Shown: positions 1 to 6,047 of the stretch, one piece after another
Layout: each line of letters opens with the position of its first letter
How positions within the stretch are numbered: position 1 is the stretch's first letter
From: Firmicutes bacterium UBA3906
GTDB lineage: Bacteria; Bacillota; Clostridia; Caldicoprobacterales; DTU083
Assembly (NCBI GenBank): GCA_002391555.1
Contig: DGFG01000151.1
Location: 1 to 6,047 of the forward strand
Length of the DNA: 6,047 nt
Reading direction: 5' to 3'
Position numbers and translations under genes: made by a program
Notes under the pieces: generated by a model
Databases searched by the model: none
Seen by the model: only the letters and a program-made list of their open reading frames with translations
What the model was told of the DNA's origin: nothing

Positions 1-506
1 GCATATATCTCTAGTGTTTCATAGGCCTTTTCCCTTTGCTTGTCTTCATCGATATACTCCAAGGTTCTAAGATTATGGAGGCGGTCAGCTAGTTTTATTA
101 TTATAACCCTGATATCTTCGGCCATGGCTAGGAACATCTTGCGCAGGTTTTCTACCTGTTGCTCCTCCTTGGTCTTGTAGGAGAGTCGCCCTAGCTTGGT
201 TACCCCATCAACTAGCATAGCTACCTCAGGACCAAACATGTCACTTAGTTCTTCCTTGGTAACATCTGTGTCCTCTATTGTGTCATGAAGTAAGCCTGCA
301 GCAGTTGTATCAGCATCCATCCCAAGATCAATCAGGATAATTGCTACCTCCATAGGGTGGATGCAAAAGGGGTCTCCCGAGGACCTTTTTTGGCCATCGT
401 GTACCCTAAGAGCAAATTGATAGGCTTTTTTAATCTTTTCTTTTACCTCATCACCATATGCTTTTGTTGCTTTAGTCACAAGCTCTTGTTGAAGCTTTTC
501 TAGCAT
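1..506 (-). CDS. relA: Bifunctional (p)ppGpp synthetase/hydrolase, RelA/SpoT family (N-terminal 168 residues only)
   Basis: The gene runs off the left edge, so only the N-terminal hydrolase half is visible. Reading from the ATG at 506-504 gives MLEKLQQEL and then an HD domain. The metal-binding HD residues appear as H50 (in CIHPMEVA), H74-D75 (in LLHDTIEDT) and D141 (in KLADRLHNLRTL), and LVDGVTKL follows at 98-105. This is the order and spacing of Rel enzymes, with an intact hydrolase site, so the protein can probably degrade (p)ppGpp; the synthetase, TGS and ACT domains should lie beyond the window. It acts in the cytoplasm in the stringent response. AAAGGAG sits 6 nt before the ATG. The start is 40 bp after the apt stop with no terminator between, which supports co-transcription with recJ and apt. 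Clostridia usually carry one bifunctional long enzyme, so relA here means 'rel'; that naming is inference. Confidence 0.95.
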   Translation of the reverse strand, partial: MLEKLQQELVTKATKAYGDEVKEKIKKAYQFALRVHDGQKRSSGDPFCIHPMEVAIILIDLGMDADTTAAGLLHDTIEDTDVTKEELSDMFGPEVAMLVDGVTKLGRLSYKTKEEQQVENLRKMFLAMAEDIRVIIIKLADRLHNLRTLEYIDEDKQREKAYETLEIY

Positions 507-546
507 CTTTTGCTCCTTTCGTACATTTAGCTTTTAAATAATCCCT

Positions 547-1059
547 TTAATATTGAACCAGGGTCTCTACCTCATAGTCAGATAATACTTTCCTACCGTC
601 TAATTCTGTAAGCTCCATAACAAATACAAAGCCAATTACCTGGCCTCCTAGTTTTTCTACTAGTTTGGCTGATGCCATTGCTGTTCCACCTGTTGCTAGT
701 AAATCATCTGCAATTATTACTCTTTGTCCTGGTTTTATAGCATCCTTGTGGATCTCTAATAAATCAGTCCCATACTCTAGCTCGTATTCATAGCTTATGG
801 TTTCACCGGGAAGCTTGCCAGGCTTTCTAACTGGTACAAAGCCAAGGCCTAGGGCGTATGCCAGAGGGGCCCCTAAGACAAAACCTCTTGCTTCTGGGCC
901 TACGATGACATCTGCTTTTTTCTCTCTGCAGTAGTCTACTATAGTATCTATAGTATACCTATAAGCCTCTTTGTCCTTTAGTAGACTGGTTATATCCTTA
1001 AAGGATATACCTTCCTTTGGGAAACCTTCGATAACTCTGATTCTTTCTTTTAGATCCAT
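547..1059 (-). CDS. apt: Adenine phosphoribosyltransferase
   Basis: Converts adenine plus PRPP to AMP and pyrophosphate (purine salvage, cytoplasm). With the start at 1059 the protein has 170 residues, the usual length for Firmicute Apt, and begins [10 protein letters not shown]. Visible signatures are [12 protein letters not shown] (13-24), GPEARGF (54-60, purine site), the flexible loop PVRKPGKLP (76-84) and the PRPP-binding motif [13 protein letters not shown] (114-126). The gene lies 37 bp after the recJ stop and 40 bp before relA. An in-frame ATG at 1104-1102, overlapping the recJ stop, would add 15 residues with no family counterpart. The 1059 ATG has a much better Shine-Dalgarno (GGAGG, 7 nt away) and the canonical N-terminus, so I prefer it. 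The recJ-apt-rel order is common in Clostridia and Bacilli. Confidence 0.96.
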   Translation of the reverse strand: MDLKERIRVIEGFPKEGISFKDITSLLKDKEAYRYTIDTIVDYCREKKADVIVGPEARGFVLGAPLAYALGLGFVPVRKPGKLPGETISYEYELEYGTDLLEIHKDAIKPGQRVIIADDLLATGGTAMASAKLVEKLGGQVIGFVFVMELTELDGRKVLSDYEVETLVQY

Positions 1060-1066
1060 TATGCTT

Positions 1067-1073
1067 CCTCCCT
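1067..1073 (-). promoter_or_regulatory. Ribosome binding site that fixes the apt start
   Basis: On the minus strand AGGGAGG lies at 1073-1067, 7 nt before the ATG at 1059. It is close to the ideal anti-16S complement and correctly spaced. The alternative upstream ATG (1104) has only AGGGG at 5 nt. This supports the 170-residue product rather than a 185-residue one. Confidence 0.8.
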
Positions 1074-1096
1074 TTACTCCATTAAAGTTAAGTTTA

Positions 1097-3589
1097 TTAA
1101 CCATTCAATCCCCTAAACCAGGACCTGTGAAAGGTTAGTATTTTACTCTCACTCAGCTGCCTGCTCTTTGGGTTTTCGACACATTTTATCCTAAAATACT
1201 GGTTGCCCGCCTCGATATTTATAAAGCCTAGCTCCTTGAATGCCTCTAGGGCTAACAGTAGCTGGAATTCATTAAAGTCATAGCCTGTATCAGCCTTTAG
1301 CTTTTCAGATAAGCTATTGGTCGATGTAAAAAAGTTGTTCCTTGCTGCCCCAGCCTTTAACCACCTATAGATTATGGTTAATTGGTCTCTATCAAGATAA
1401 AAATCCCTTTCTGGGTTTTCAGCTTGGCCTGGCATATCATCCATCAAAATCCTATAGGCCTTTTTGCTACTGAAGACCTGGCTAATATTTTCTACAAGCC
1501 CATACTCACTATCAGGTACAAATATAGTATGATAATATTCAAATGGAATCTTGGCCATATCTGGTGCTAAGACTATTGTGTTTCTCCCTGCACCATCCTC
1601 ATTGCTGGGTATATTGTACCTGATTGGTATAGGCTCACAAAAGTCTTGGTCTCTTAAATGGTCAAGTAATGCCTTGCCAGCATAGGGGGTGTATACTAAA
1701 ACAGCCATACCAAACTGACAAGACCTCAGCTTGTCCACAAAGGCTTTTATATCTATTTCTTTTATAGGATTGTCGCTAGCATGGCTTTCTCTAGGTATCC
1801 TACTATCATTATACATAAATCTTTCTAAAAAGACATTAAAATGTTTTTCGTAAAAGATACTTAATAGACTATCGATGTCCTTATCGCTACTATATACCCT
1901 CTGTAGGCTATGTAGCTGCAGCTGGGTGGTCACAACCCCCCTCCACTCATTCTGTCTTAGGGATGTAAGCAGGGCTAGCTCACATCCAGGCTCTAGCTCC
2001 CTATCCTGACCTGCCATATTAAAGCCAATACCATCCCAAGACCTTTGGCCTACAGCTAGTGCAAGCTTTAGATGGCTTTTCTCCTTGCCTAAAAGTCTTT
2101 TACTCTCTAGATGGGCGCTAGGGATAAAGAACCTTGGGGTTGGGTTTCCAAAACCAAAGGGGGCTAGCATCTCTATTTCCTTATGAAGGTCTGCAGTAAT
2201 ATGTTCTGATTTTAACTCAAGATCATATAAATATTTAGGGATTAGTGCCTCCTCAGCTAAGTGCTTGTCTGCATAATCGCAAAGCCTTTTCCTAAGCTTT
2301 TCTATATTGTCCTTGTGTAGGGATAAGCCTGCTGCCTGCTTATGTCCGCCAAAGCTAACAAACAAGTCCTTGCATGAGCATAAAGCCTCATATAGGTCAA
2401 AACCCTTTATGGATCTAGCGGAACCAACAGCGATATCGGATTCCTGGTCTATTGAGATAACTACAGATGGGCGGTTGTATTCCTCGACAATCCTAGATGC
2501 GACTATACCGATGACTCCTGGATGCCAGCCTTCACCTGCCACTACCAGGACCTTGTCATAGGCCGGCTGGGTCTTTACTAGAATATTTTCAAGTGCTGAC
2601 TCTAGGATTTGCGCTTCGGTTTCCTTTCGCTTTTCATTTTCCTCTATTAGGTCATGGGCTATGGGCATTGCTGCCTCTAGCCTGTCTGATACTAGTAGTT
2701 CATATCCCTTGTGGTAGGTTGACATCCTACCGGGTGCATTTAGGCAGGGCCCTATCCCAAAGGATATTCTAGCTGAATCGACAAAATTGTCCTTTAGGTC
2801 TAGGCAATCAATTAGAGCCTTTATACCAGGTCTCGGATTTTCATTTATAGCCCTAAGGCCTAGGGCTGCAAAGACCCTGTTTTCTCCTACTAGGGGTACA
2901 ATATCAGCTATGGTTCCTATGGCAATAAGGTCAATATAGTCAGAAACTGCCCTAGTACCACCTATGGCCTGTACTAACTTTGCAGCTACTCCTACCCCTG
3001 CTAAGTCTACAAAAGGATATGCTTGGCCAGCTAGCTTTGGGTTTATGACTGCATAAACATCCGGCAAGGACTTAGCTGGGTTGTGATGATCGGTAATTAT
3101 TATATCCATGTCAGTATTAAAGGCTTTTACCTGGTCAACTGCAGTTATACCACAGTCCACAGTAATAACTAGACCTGCTCCCTGGTCTCTTATGACCTTG
3201 AGGGCCTCTTCATGTAGGCCATATCCCTCATCCTTGCGACTTGGAATATAGATATCGACTAGACCGCCTAAGGACTTGATATACAAATAAAGCATGGCTA
3301 CAGAGGTGACTCCATCCACATCATAGTCACCATATACTATTATCTTTTCACCTTTTTTGATTGCCTTTTTAACCCTGTCAGCAGCTCTGTCCATACCAGC
3401 TAGAAGAAAGGGGTCGTGGAGCTGCTCTATACTAGGCTGTAGAAAGTCCTTGGCCTCTTTGAGCTGGCTAATACCCCTGTTTAGCAATAGTCTAGAGGTA
3501 ACTTCACTTATGCCTAATTCGTATTTAAATAGGATAAGTCTACTATCTATATCATCAATATCTGGTTGACAAAGCTCGTATTTTGCCAT
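1097..3589 (-). CDS. recJ: Single-stranded-DNA-specific exonuclease RecJ, long Firmicute form
   Basis: 5'-3' exonuclease on single-stranded DNA, used in recombination and repair. The 830-residue product contains the DHH phosphoesterase motifs in order: YGDYDVDG (86-93), VDCGI (144-148), DHH (167-169) and GTIADIVPL (225-233). GPCLNAPGR follows at 280-288. The DHHA1 part has [12 protein letters not shown] (356-367), GSARS (389-393) and FGGHKQAAG (413-421). An OB-fold region follows at about 450-565, with [13 protein letters not shown] near 475-487. No catalytic residue looks lost. A C-terminal extension of about 260 residues (570-830) is absent from the 577-residue E. coli enzyme and corresponds to the extra domain of Bacillus-type RecJ (ssDNA-exonuc_C family). 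The ATG at 3589 has GAGGGG 5 nt upstream. It is the first gene of the recJ-apt-rel cluster and has a terminator-like hairpin 24 bp before its start codon. Confidence 0.96.
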   Translation of the reverse strand: MAKYELCQPDIDDIDSRLILFKYELGISEVTSRLLLNRGISQLKEAKDFLQPSIEQLHDPFLLAGMDRAADRVKKAIKKGEKIIVYGDYDVDGVTSVAMLYLYIKSLGGLVDIYIPSRKDEGYGLHEEALKVIRDQGAGLVITVDCGITAVDQVKAFNTDMDIIITDHHNPAKSLPDVYAVINPKLAGQAYPFVDLAGVGVAAKLVQAIGGTRAVSDYIDLIAIGTIADIVPLVGENRVFAALGLRAINENPRPGIKALIDCLDLKDNFVDSARISFGIGPCLNAPGRMSTYHKGYELLVSDRLEAAMPIAHDLIEENEKRKETEAQILESALENILVKTQPAYDKVLVVAGEGWHPGVIGIVASRIVEEYNRPSVVISIDQESDIAVGSARSIKGFDLYEALCSCKDLFVSFGGHKQAAGLSLHKDNIEKLRKRLCDYADKHLAEEALIPKYLYDLELKSEHITADLHKEIEMLAPFGFGNPTPRFFIPSAHLESKRLLGKEKSHLKLALAVGQRSWDGIGFNMAGQDRELEPGCELALLTSLRQNEWRGVVTTQLQLHSLQRVYSSDKDIDSLLSIFYEKHFNVFLERFMYNDSRIPRESHASDNPIKEIDIKAFVDKLRSCQFGMAVLVYTPYAGKALLDHLRDQDFCEPIPIRYNIPSNEDGAGRNTIVLAPDMAKIPFEYYHTIFVPDSEYGLVENISQVFSSKKAYRILMDDMPGQAENPERDFYLDRDQLTIIYRWLKAGAARNNFFTSTNSLSEKLKADTGYDFNEFQLLLALEAFKELGFINIEAGNQYFRIKCVENPKSRQLSESKILTFHRSWFRGLNG

Positions 3590-3613
3590 CTAAACCCCTC
3601 GTACAAAGTAGTC

Positions 3614-3646
3614 AAAAACAAAAGCCCCTTATTAAGAAGCTTTTGT
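3614..3646 (-). terminator. Intrinsic-terminator-like hairpin just upstream of recJ
   Basis: Read on the minus strand, 3646-3634 (ACAAAAGCTTCTT) pairs with 3630-3618 (AAGGGGCTTTTGT), giving 13 bp including two G-T wobbles, with a 3-nt AAT loop. The stem ends in T and is followed by TTTT (3617-3614). It can end transcripts arriving from scfB. It also lies between the best recJ promoter and the recJ ribosome site, so it may act as an attenuator or a 5' stabilising hairpin. Confidence 0.75.
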
Positions 3647-3660
3647 TATGCATTATTCTT

Positions 3661-3690
3661 ATTATATTATGCTTAGCTACTATTAGTAAA
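3661..3690 (-). promoter_or_regulatory. Candidate promoter for recJ-apt-relA
   Basis: On the minus strand a perfect TATAAT lies at 3666-3661, with TTTACT (4 of 6 consensus) at 3690-3685 and an 18-bp spacer. Transcription would start near 3654, about 65 nt before the recJ ATG, so the terminator-like hairpin would begin within 10 nt of the RNA 5' end. A better -35 match, TTGACT at 3700-3695, is 28 bp from this -10 and cannot pair with it. Confidence 0.5.
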
Positions 3691-3721
3691 GTAGAGTCAA
3701 GTAGAAACAAGAGACAGACTA

Positions 3722-3756
3722 GCTTGCTAGCCTGATCTATGGATGCTAGCTAAAGC
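3722..3756 (-). repeat. Inverted repeat (GCTAGC arms) after scfB
   Basis: Two GCTAGC copies at 3726-3731 and 3745-3750 form the core of a stem with a 13-nt loop. Three further base pairs (GCT with AGC) are possible beyond a small internal loop, giving about 9 bp. It starts 25 bp after the scfB stop. A pyrimidine-rich stretch but no real T-run follows on the minus strand, so it is a weak terminator candidate and more likely a 3' end or stability hairpin. The rest of the 3590-3781 gap holds the recJ promoter and the recJ leader hairpin. Confidence 0.4.
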
Positions 3757-3781
3757 CTATTGGTCAGCAATTTTTTGCCCC

Positions 3782-5134
3782 TTAGTATATTTCCAGCTGC
3801 TCTATAGCCTTGATTGCTAAAGCACATTCTAGTCTTTTCTTTTCCATCTCACAACCTAATTCATAGGGAAGATTAATATCTCCACTATAATGATAGGCAT
3901 TTGCATGACAACCACCACTGCAGTAAAATTTAGCCCAGCAGCTTGAACACTTGTCTTTTGTAAAGACATTTGTCTTTCTAAAGACTAGCTGCTTTTCCCT
4001 ATCAAAGGTCCCATCTAGCACATTGCCCATTAGCTGGCTGTCTTCTCCAACAAACTGGTGGCAGGGATATATATCTCCCGAAGGTGTAACTGCTATATAT
4101 TCGTTACCCGCTCCACAGCCTGTTACTCTTTTAGCAGCACAAGGCCCCTGGCTAAGGTCTATAGAAAAGTGGAAGAAATTAAAGTCCTGTCCCTCTTTGC
4201 GCCTTTGAATATAGGCCTTCATAAGCCTATCATAGGATGCATAAACCTCTTCTAGGTCTACTTCCTTAATGGCATAGTCCATATTCTCCGGTGCTACAAC
4301 AGGCTCAATAGAGATTTGCTTGTAACCTAGATCAGCTAGGTATAAAACATCCTTGTCAAAGTCCAGATTATGTCTTGTAAAGGTGCCTCTCACATAGTAG
4401 TTTTGCTGTTTTCTTTTGTCGGTTAGGTCTTTTGTCTTTGGCTCTATAATGCCGTAAGACCCACTACCATTTACGGTCTTGCGCATCCTATCATGGACCT
4501 CTGGCCGACCATCTAGACTAATTACTACATTGACAAATTCCTTGTTTATAAAATCTATCATTTCATCATTGAGGTTTAATCCATTGGTGGTTACCGTAAA
4601 CTTGAATTTCTTGTTATGCTTAGGCTCAAGTTCACGGCCATAGTAGACAAGCCTTTTTACAGTTTCAAAGTTTAGCAGTGGCTCTCCGCCAAAAAAGTCA
4701 ACCTCTAGGTTTTTCCGTTTGCCTGAATTGGCAACTAAAAAGTCAAGTGCCTTTTTGCCAGTTTCAAAGTCAAGTAGGCCCCTAGCCCCATTAAAATCTC
4801 CTGTCGATGCAAAGCAATAGCTGCAGCGCAGGTTACAATCATGGGCAGCATGTAGGCACATGGCCTTTATTACAGGCTCGCCCTTCATCATGGGTATTTC
4901 GTCCTCCCATTTTGAAAATAGGATGCCCTCTCTTGCCAGGCTCTCTAGCTCGCTGAGTGCCTCAGTAATTTGCTCTTTACCATACTTGCCTGAAAGGTCT
5001 ATTTGTATTTTATCGTGGTCAAAGTCTGGACCATAGGGAAGTAGGTCCCAAACCAGGTCATCAATCACATGGACTGCCCCGCTATTTACATCTACTACAA
5101 TCTTTATCCCATTAGCTTTAAATCTATGTATCAA
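3782..5134 (-). CDS. scfB: SCIFF peptide maturase, radical SAM/SPASM thioether-forming enzyme
   Basis: Modifies the SCIFF peptide by joining cysteine sulfur to a residue's alpha carbon (thioether, sactipeptide-type). The 450-residue protein has an N-terminal region (1-80, MIHRFKANGIKIVVDVNSGA) matching the leader-binding part of SCIFF maturases. The radical SAM core has the [4Fe-4S] motif C100-x3-C104-x2-C107 (CNLRCSYC) and FFGGEP (147-152). A complete seven-cysteine SPASM set follows: C340, C358, C396, C399, C405, C409 and C428, expected to hold two auxiliary clusters. All cluster ligands look intact. The start is TTG at 5134, giving the family N-terminus MIHxF; AAAAGGGG lies 8 nt upstream. 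It follows scfA by 178 bp, with a strong hairpin between. Assignment as SCIFF maturase rather than another SPASM enzyme rests on both the sequence and the adjacent peptide. Expected to be cytoplasmic and oxygen-sensitive. Confidence 0.95.
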   Translation of the reverse strand: MIHRFKANGIKIVVDVNSGAVHVIDDLVWDLLPYGPDFDHDKIQIDLSGKYGKEQITEALSELESLAREGILFSKWEDEIPMMKGEPVIKAMCLHAAHDCNLRCSYCFASTGDFNGARGLLDFETGKKALDFLVANSGKRKNLEVDFFGGEPLLNFETVKRLVYYGRELEPKHNKKFKFTVTTNGLNLNDEMIDFINKEFVNVVISLDGRPEVHDRMRKTVNGSGSYGIIEPKTKDLTDKRKQQNYYVRGTFTRHNLDFDKDVLYLADLGYKQISIEPVVAPENMDYAIKEVDLEEVYASYDRLMKAYIQRRKEGQDFNFFHFSIDLSQGPCAAKRVTGCGAGNEYIAVTPSGDIYPCHQFVGEDSQLMGNVLDGTFDREKQLVFRKTNVFTKDKCSSCWAKFYCSGGCHANAYHYSGDINLPYELGCEMEKKRLECALAIKAIEQLEIY

Positions 5135-5233
5135 TTAAAAAACCCCTTTTTTCTAGTGTGAAAATATATAAATCCAATAAAATTTACTCACAGATACTTA
5201 TATAAAGAGCTAGCCTAACTAACCTTTTAGAGG

Positions 5234-5271
5234 AATCAATAAATATAGCAGTAGCAAAGTGCTACTGCTAT
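5234..5271 (-). terminator. Perfect hairpin between scfA and scfB, probable attenuating terminator
   Basis: ATAGCAGTAGCA (5245-5256) and its exact complement (5260-5271) form a 12-bp stem with a 3-nt loop. On the minus strand it is followed by ATTTATTGATT (5244-5234), a T-rich but interrupted tract. It begins 41 bp after the scfA stop. Partial termination here would give more precursor mRNA than maturase mRNA, as expected for a RiPP pair. I see no convincing promoter between it and scfB, so scfB probably depends on read-through. It could alternatively serve as a stabilising 3' end for scfA mRNA. Confidence 0.65.
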
Positions 5272-5312
5272 TAGCCTTATGTATTTATAGCTTACTTAAT
5301 TAAGATATTGGC

Positions 5313-5450
5313 CTATTTTTCGCAGCTCTGGTTGGCTACTGTACAGGATGTTTTACATGCTGACTGGCAAGATGCCTGACATTCTCCACATCCACCCTCT
5401 TTGATACCCTTTTTTAAGTTACCCTTGTGTAATGTCTTTATATGTTTCAT
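5313..5450 (-). CDS. scfA: SCIFF ribosomal peptide precursor (six cysteines in forty-five residues)
   Basis: A 45-residue peptide translated from ATG 5450 to TAG 5313. It begins MKHIKTLHKGNLKKG, the lysine-rich leader of the SCIFF family. The core starts at GGCGECQ and has cysteines at 21, 24, 28, 32, 36 and 43; the end is NQSCEK. It is the substrate of ScfB. In biochemically studied homologues a thioether joins Cys32 to the alpha carbon of Thr37, and both residues are present here at exactly those numbers. AGAAGGAG lies 8 nt before the ATG, a strong ribosome site. It has its own extended -10 promoter. No protease or transporter gene is near it, so release and export of the mature product are unknown. 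The family is very widely conserved in Clostridia and its function is unknown. Its small size makes it easy to miss in automatic annotation. Confidence 0.96.
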   Translation of the reverse strand: MKHIKTLHKGNLKKGIKEGGCGECQASCQSACKTSCTVANQSCEK

Positions 5451-5486
5451 GCAAAATTCTCCTTCTCTCAATGCGATTCTTTATAT

Positions 5487-5515
5487 ATTATAGCATATTT
5501 TTCATTAAGTGAATA
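5487..5515 (-). promoter_or_regulatory. Promoter of scfA (extended -10)
   Basis: On the minus strand TGCTATAAT spans 5495-5487: a perfect -10 box (5492-5487) preceded by the TG of an extended -10. A weak -35, TATTCA (5515-5510), sits 17 bp upstream. The promoter starts four bases after the stop of the preceding membrane-protein gene. Transcription would begin near 5480, giving a leader of about 30 nt with an AGAAGGAG ribosome site. Confidence 0.65.
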
Positions 5516-5518
5516 GGA

Positions 5519-5929
5519 TTATTTAAGGTTTATTCCAATCGCTCCACCAATTGCACCGGTCACTAGTGCCATGATAGTGTCTGATATGAAAATCTTGTCT
5601 AGGCTAACCTTGCCACCAAACAAAAGGCTAATAAGGGAGACCAGACAGATGTATAGAAAACCTGTTATAGCTCCCTTTAGCCACCCCTTAGTATTTATCC
5701 TGCGAGCAGCATAAGCTGCTCCAAAGACTATTGAAAATATCCTAATTACCTGTACTACTGGCTGGATAACCGAATCATCTAGGTCTGTAAGCTCCATTAC
5801 TAGAGAAAAGGCAATAATCAGTACCAGGGTAATTATAAGAGCAAATATTGACCCTTTTGCCGCATAGCTAATGTCTTGTAACATGGAGTTGTCTTCCACC
5901 TTGGCGGTAAATTGATGACTCCTTCTCAT
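5519..5929 (-). CDS. TIGR04086 family small membrane protein
   Basis: A 136-residue integral membrane protein of unknown function. Four hydrophobic segments are visible at about residues 24-46, 54-76, 84-104 and 113-133, the last glycine-rich (TGAIGGAIG). The N-terminal 20 residues are hydrophilic (MRRSHQFTAKVEDN), with no signal peptide. The four-helix layout, size and position directly before scfA match the TIGR04086 family, which commonly neighbours SCIFF in Clostridia; this family call is by recollection and context. I chose the ATG at 5929 because AAGGGAG lies 9 nt upstream. A TTG at 5938, three codons earlier, directly abuts that ribosome site and is unlikely. Whether the protein has any role with the peptide, for instance in export, is not shown by the sequence; it lacks transporter motifs such as an ATPase. 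Confidence 0.8.
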   Translation of the reverse strand: MRRSHQFTAKVEDNSMLQDISYAAKGSIFALIITLVLIIAFSLVMELTDLDDSVIQPVVQVIRIFSIVFGAAYAARRINTKGWLKGAITGFLYICLVSLISLLFGGKVSLDKIFISDTIMALVTGAIGGAIGINLK

Positions 5930-5938
5930 TGCTCTCAA

Positions 5939-5945
5939 CTCCCTT
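5939..5945 (-). promoter_or_regulatory. Ribosome binding site that fixes the TIGR04086 start
   Basis: AAGGGAG on the minus strand (5945-5939) is 9 nt from ATG 5929 and 0 nt from TTG 5938, so translation should start at 5929. A TCCCTT on the same strand at 5979-5974 could pair with it and hide it. Confidence 0.7.
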
Positions 5946-5990
5946 AAGACATCTTAGTTTAATCTATGCAGGCAAGGGACTAGATATTAC

Positions 5991-6042
5991 CTTAAGAATA
6001 CTTAAGCTATTAAATTATAGTAAATAAAGGTTCTATAATAAA
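5991..6042 (-). promoter_or_regulatory. Candidate promoter and CTTAAG repeat before the TIGR04086 gene
   Basis: A perfect TATAAT lies on the minus strand at 6019-6014, with only a weak -35 (TTTATT, 6042-6037) 17 bp upstream. The predicted start, near 6007, is followed at once by CTTAAG-N4-CTTAAG (5991-5996 and 6001-6006), two self-complementary hexamers exactly 10 bp apart. A third CTTAAG at 5943-5948 touches the ribosome site. The pair could be an operator or form a small 6-bp hairpin at the RNA 5' end. No gene was seen between 5930 and the window end. Confidence 0.4.
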
Positions 6043-6047
6043 TGTTG

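Noticed and set aside
1060..1104. Upstream ATG for apt overlapping the recJ stop
   Set aside because: It adds 15 residues not seen in the family. The ATG at 1059 has a far better ribosome site and gives the standard MDLK start and 170-residue length.
1382..1570. Plus-strand open frame of 62 codons inside recJ
   Set aside because: It is antisense to a conserved gene and its translation resembles no family I recognise. The same applies to plus-strand frames at 2307-2561 and 3357-3569.
3647..3781. Possible T-box or other riboswitch before recJ
   Set aside because: I found no conserved T-box sequence or other known riboswitch core. The region holds only a GCTAGC inverted repeat and a promoter-like sequence.
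3951..4255. Two overlapping plus-strand open frames inside scfB
   Set aside because: Both are antisense to the SPASM-coding part of scfB, overlap each other in different frames, and have no recognisable protein features.
5135..5233. Promoter for scfB in the AT-rich stretch
   Set aside because: Several TATA-like strings occur (for example around 5165 and 5200), but none has a plausible -35 at 16-18 bp, so they look like AT-rich background.
1..6047. Mobile elements, CRISPR arrays, tRNA or rRNA genes
   Set aside because: No transposase, terminal repeats, regularly spaced repeats or tRNA-like cloverleaf were seen. The genes are intact housekeeping genes, closely packed on one strand.

Overview
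The window reads as a chromosomal housekeeping segment from a low-to-moderate GC Gram-positive anaerobe of class Clostridia (Bacillota). The main grounds are a SCIFF ribosomal peptide (six cysteines in 45 residues) next to its radical SAM/SPASM maturase, a pairing typical of Clostridia, a TIGR04086-type small membrane protein beside it, and strong AGGAGG-like ribosome binding sites. Genus cannot be fixed from the sequence. All six genes lie on the minus strand, so transcription runs from right (6047) to left (1).

In transcription order: (1) a leader with a -10 box and CTTAAG repeats, then a four-helix TIGR04086 family membrane protein (5519-5929). (2) An extended -10 promoter and scfA, the 45-residue SCIFF precursor (5313-5450). 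(3) A 12-bp perfect hairpin, then scfB, the radical SAM maturase (3782-5134, TTG start). (4) A 192-bp gap (3590-3781) with a hairpin, a candidate promoter and a terminator-like stem-loop only 24 bp before the next gene. (5) recJ (1097-3589), apt (1059 leftwards to 547) and the 5' part of a relA/spoT-type (p)ppGpp synthetase/hydrolase gene (506 leftwards, cut by the window edge). These three are spaced 37 and 40 bp apart and look like one operon.

Two functional blocks are visible. The first is a RiPP module: ScfB is expected to bind the ScfA leader through its N-terminal region and make Cys-to-Thr thioether links. The residues reported as linked in studied homologues (Cys32 and Thr37) are both present at those exact positions. 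The biological role of SCIFF is not known. The second is a nucleic-acid and nucleotide block: RecJ degrades single-stranded DNA from 5' ends, Apt salvages adenine to AMP, and the Rel enzyme controls (p)ppGpp. No transporter or peptidase for the peptide, no mobile element, no CRISPR array, no tRNA or rRNA and no plus-strand gene was found. The most interesting signals are the arrangement of hairpins around scfA/scfB and recJ, and a marked excess of the tetranucleotide CTAG.
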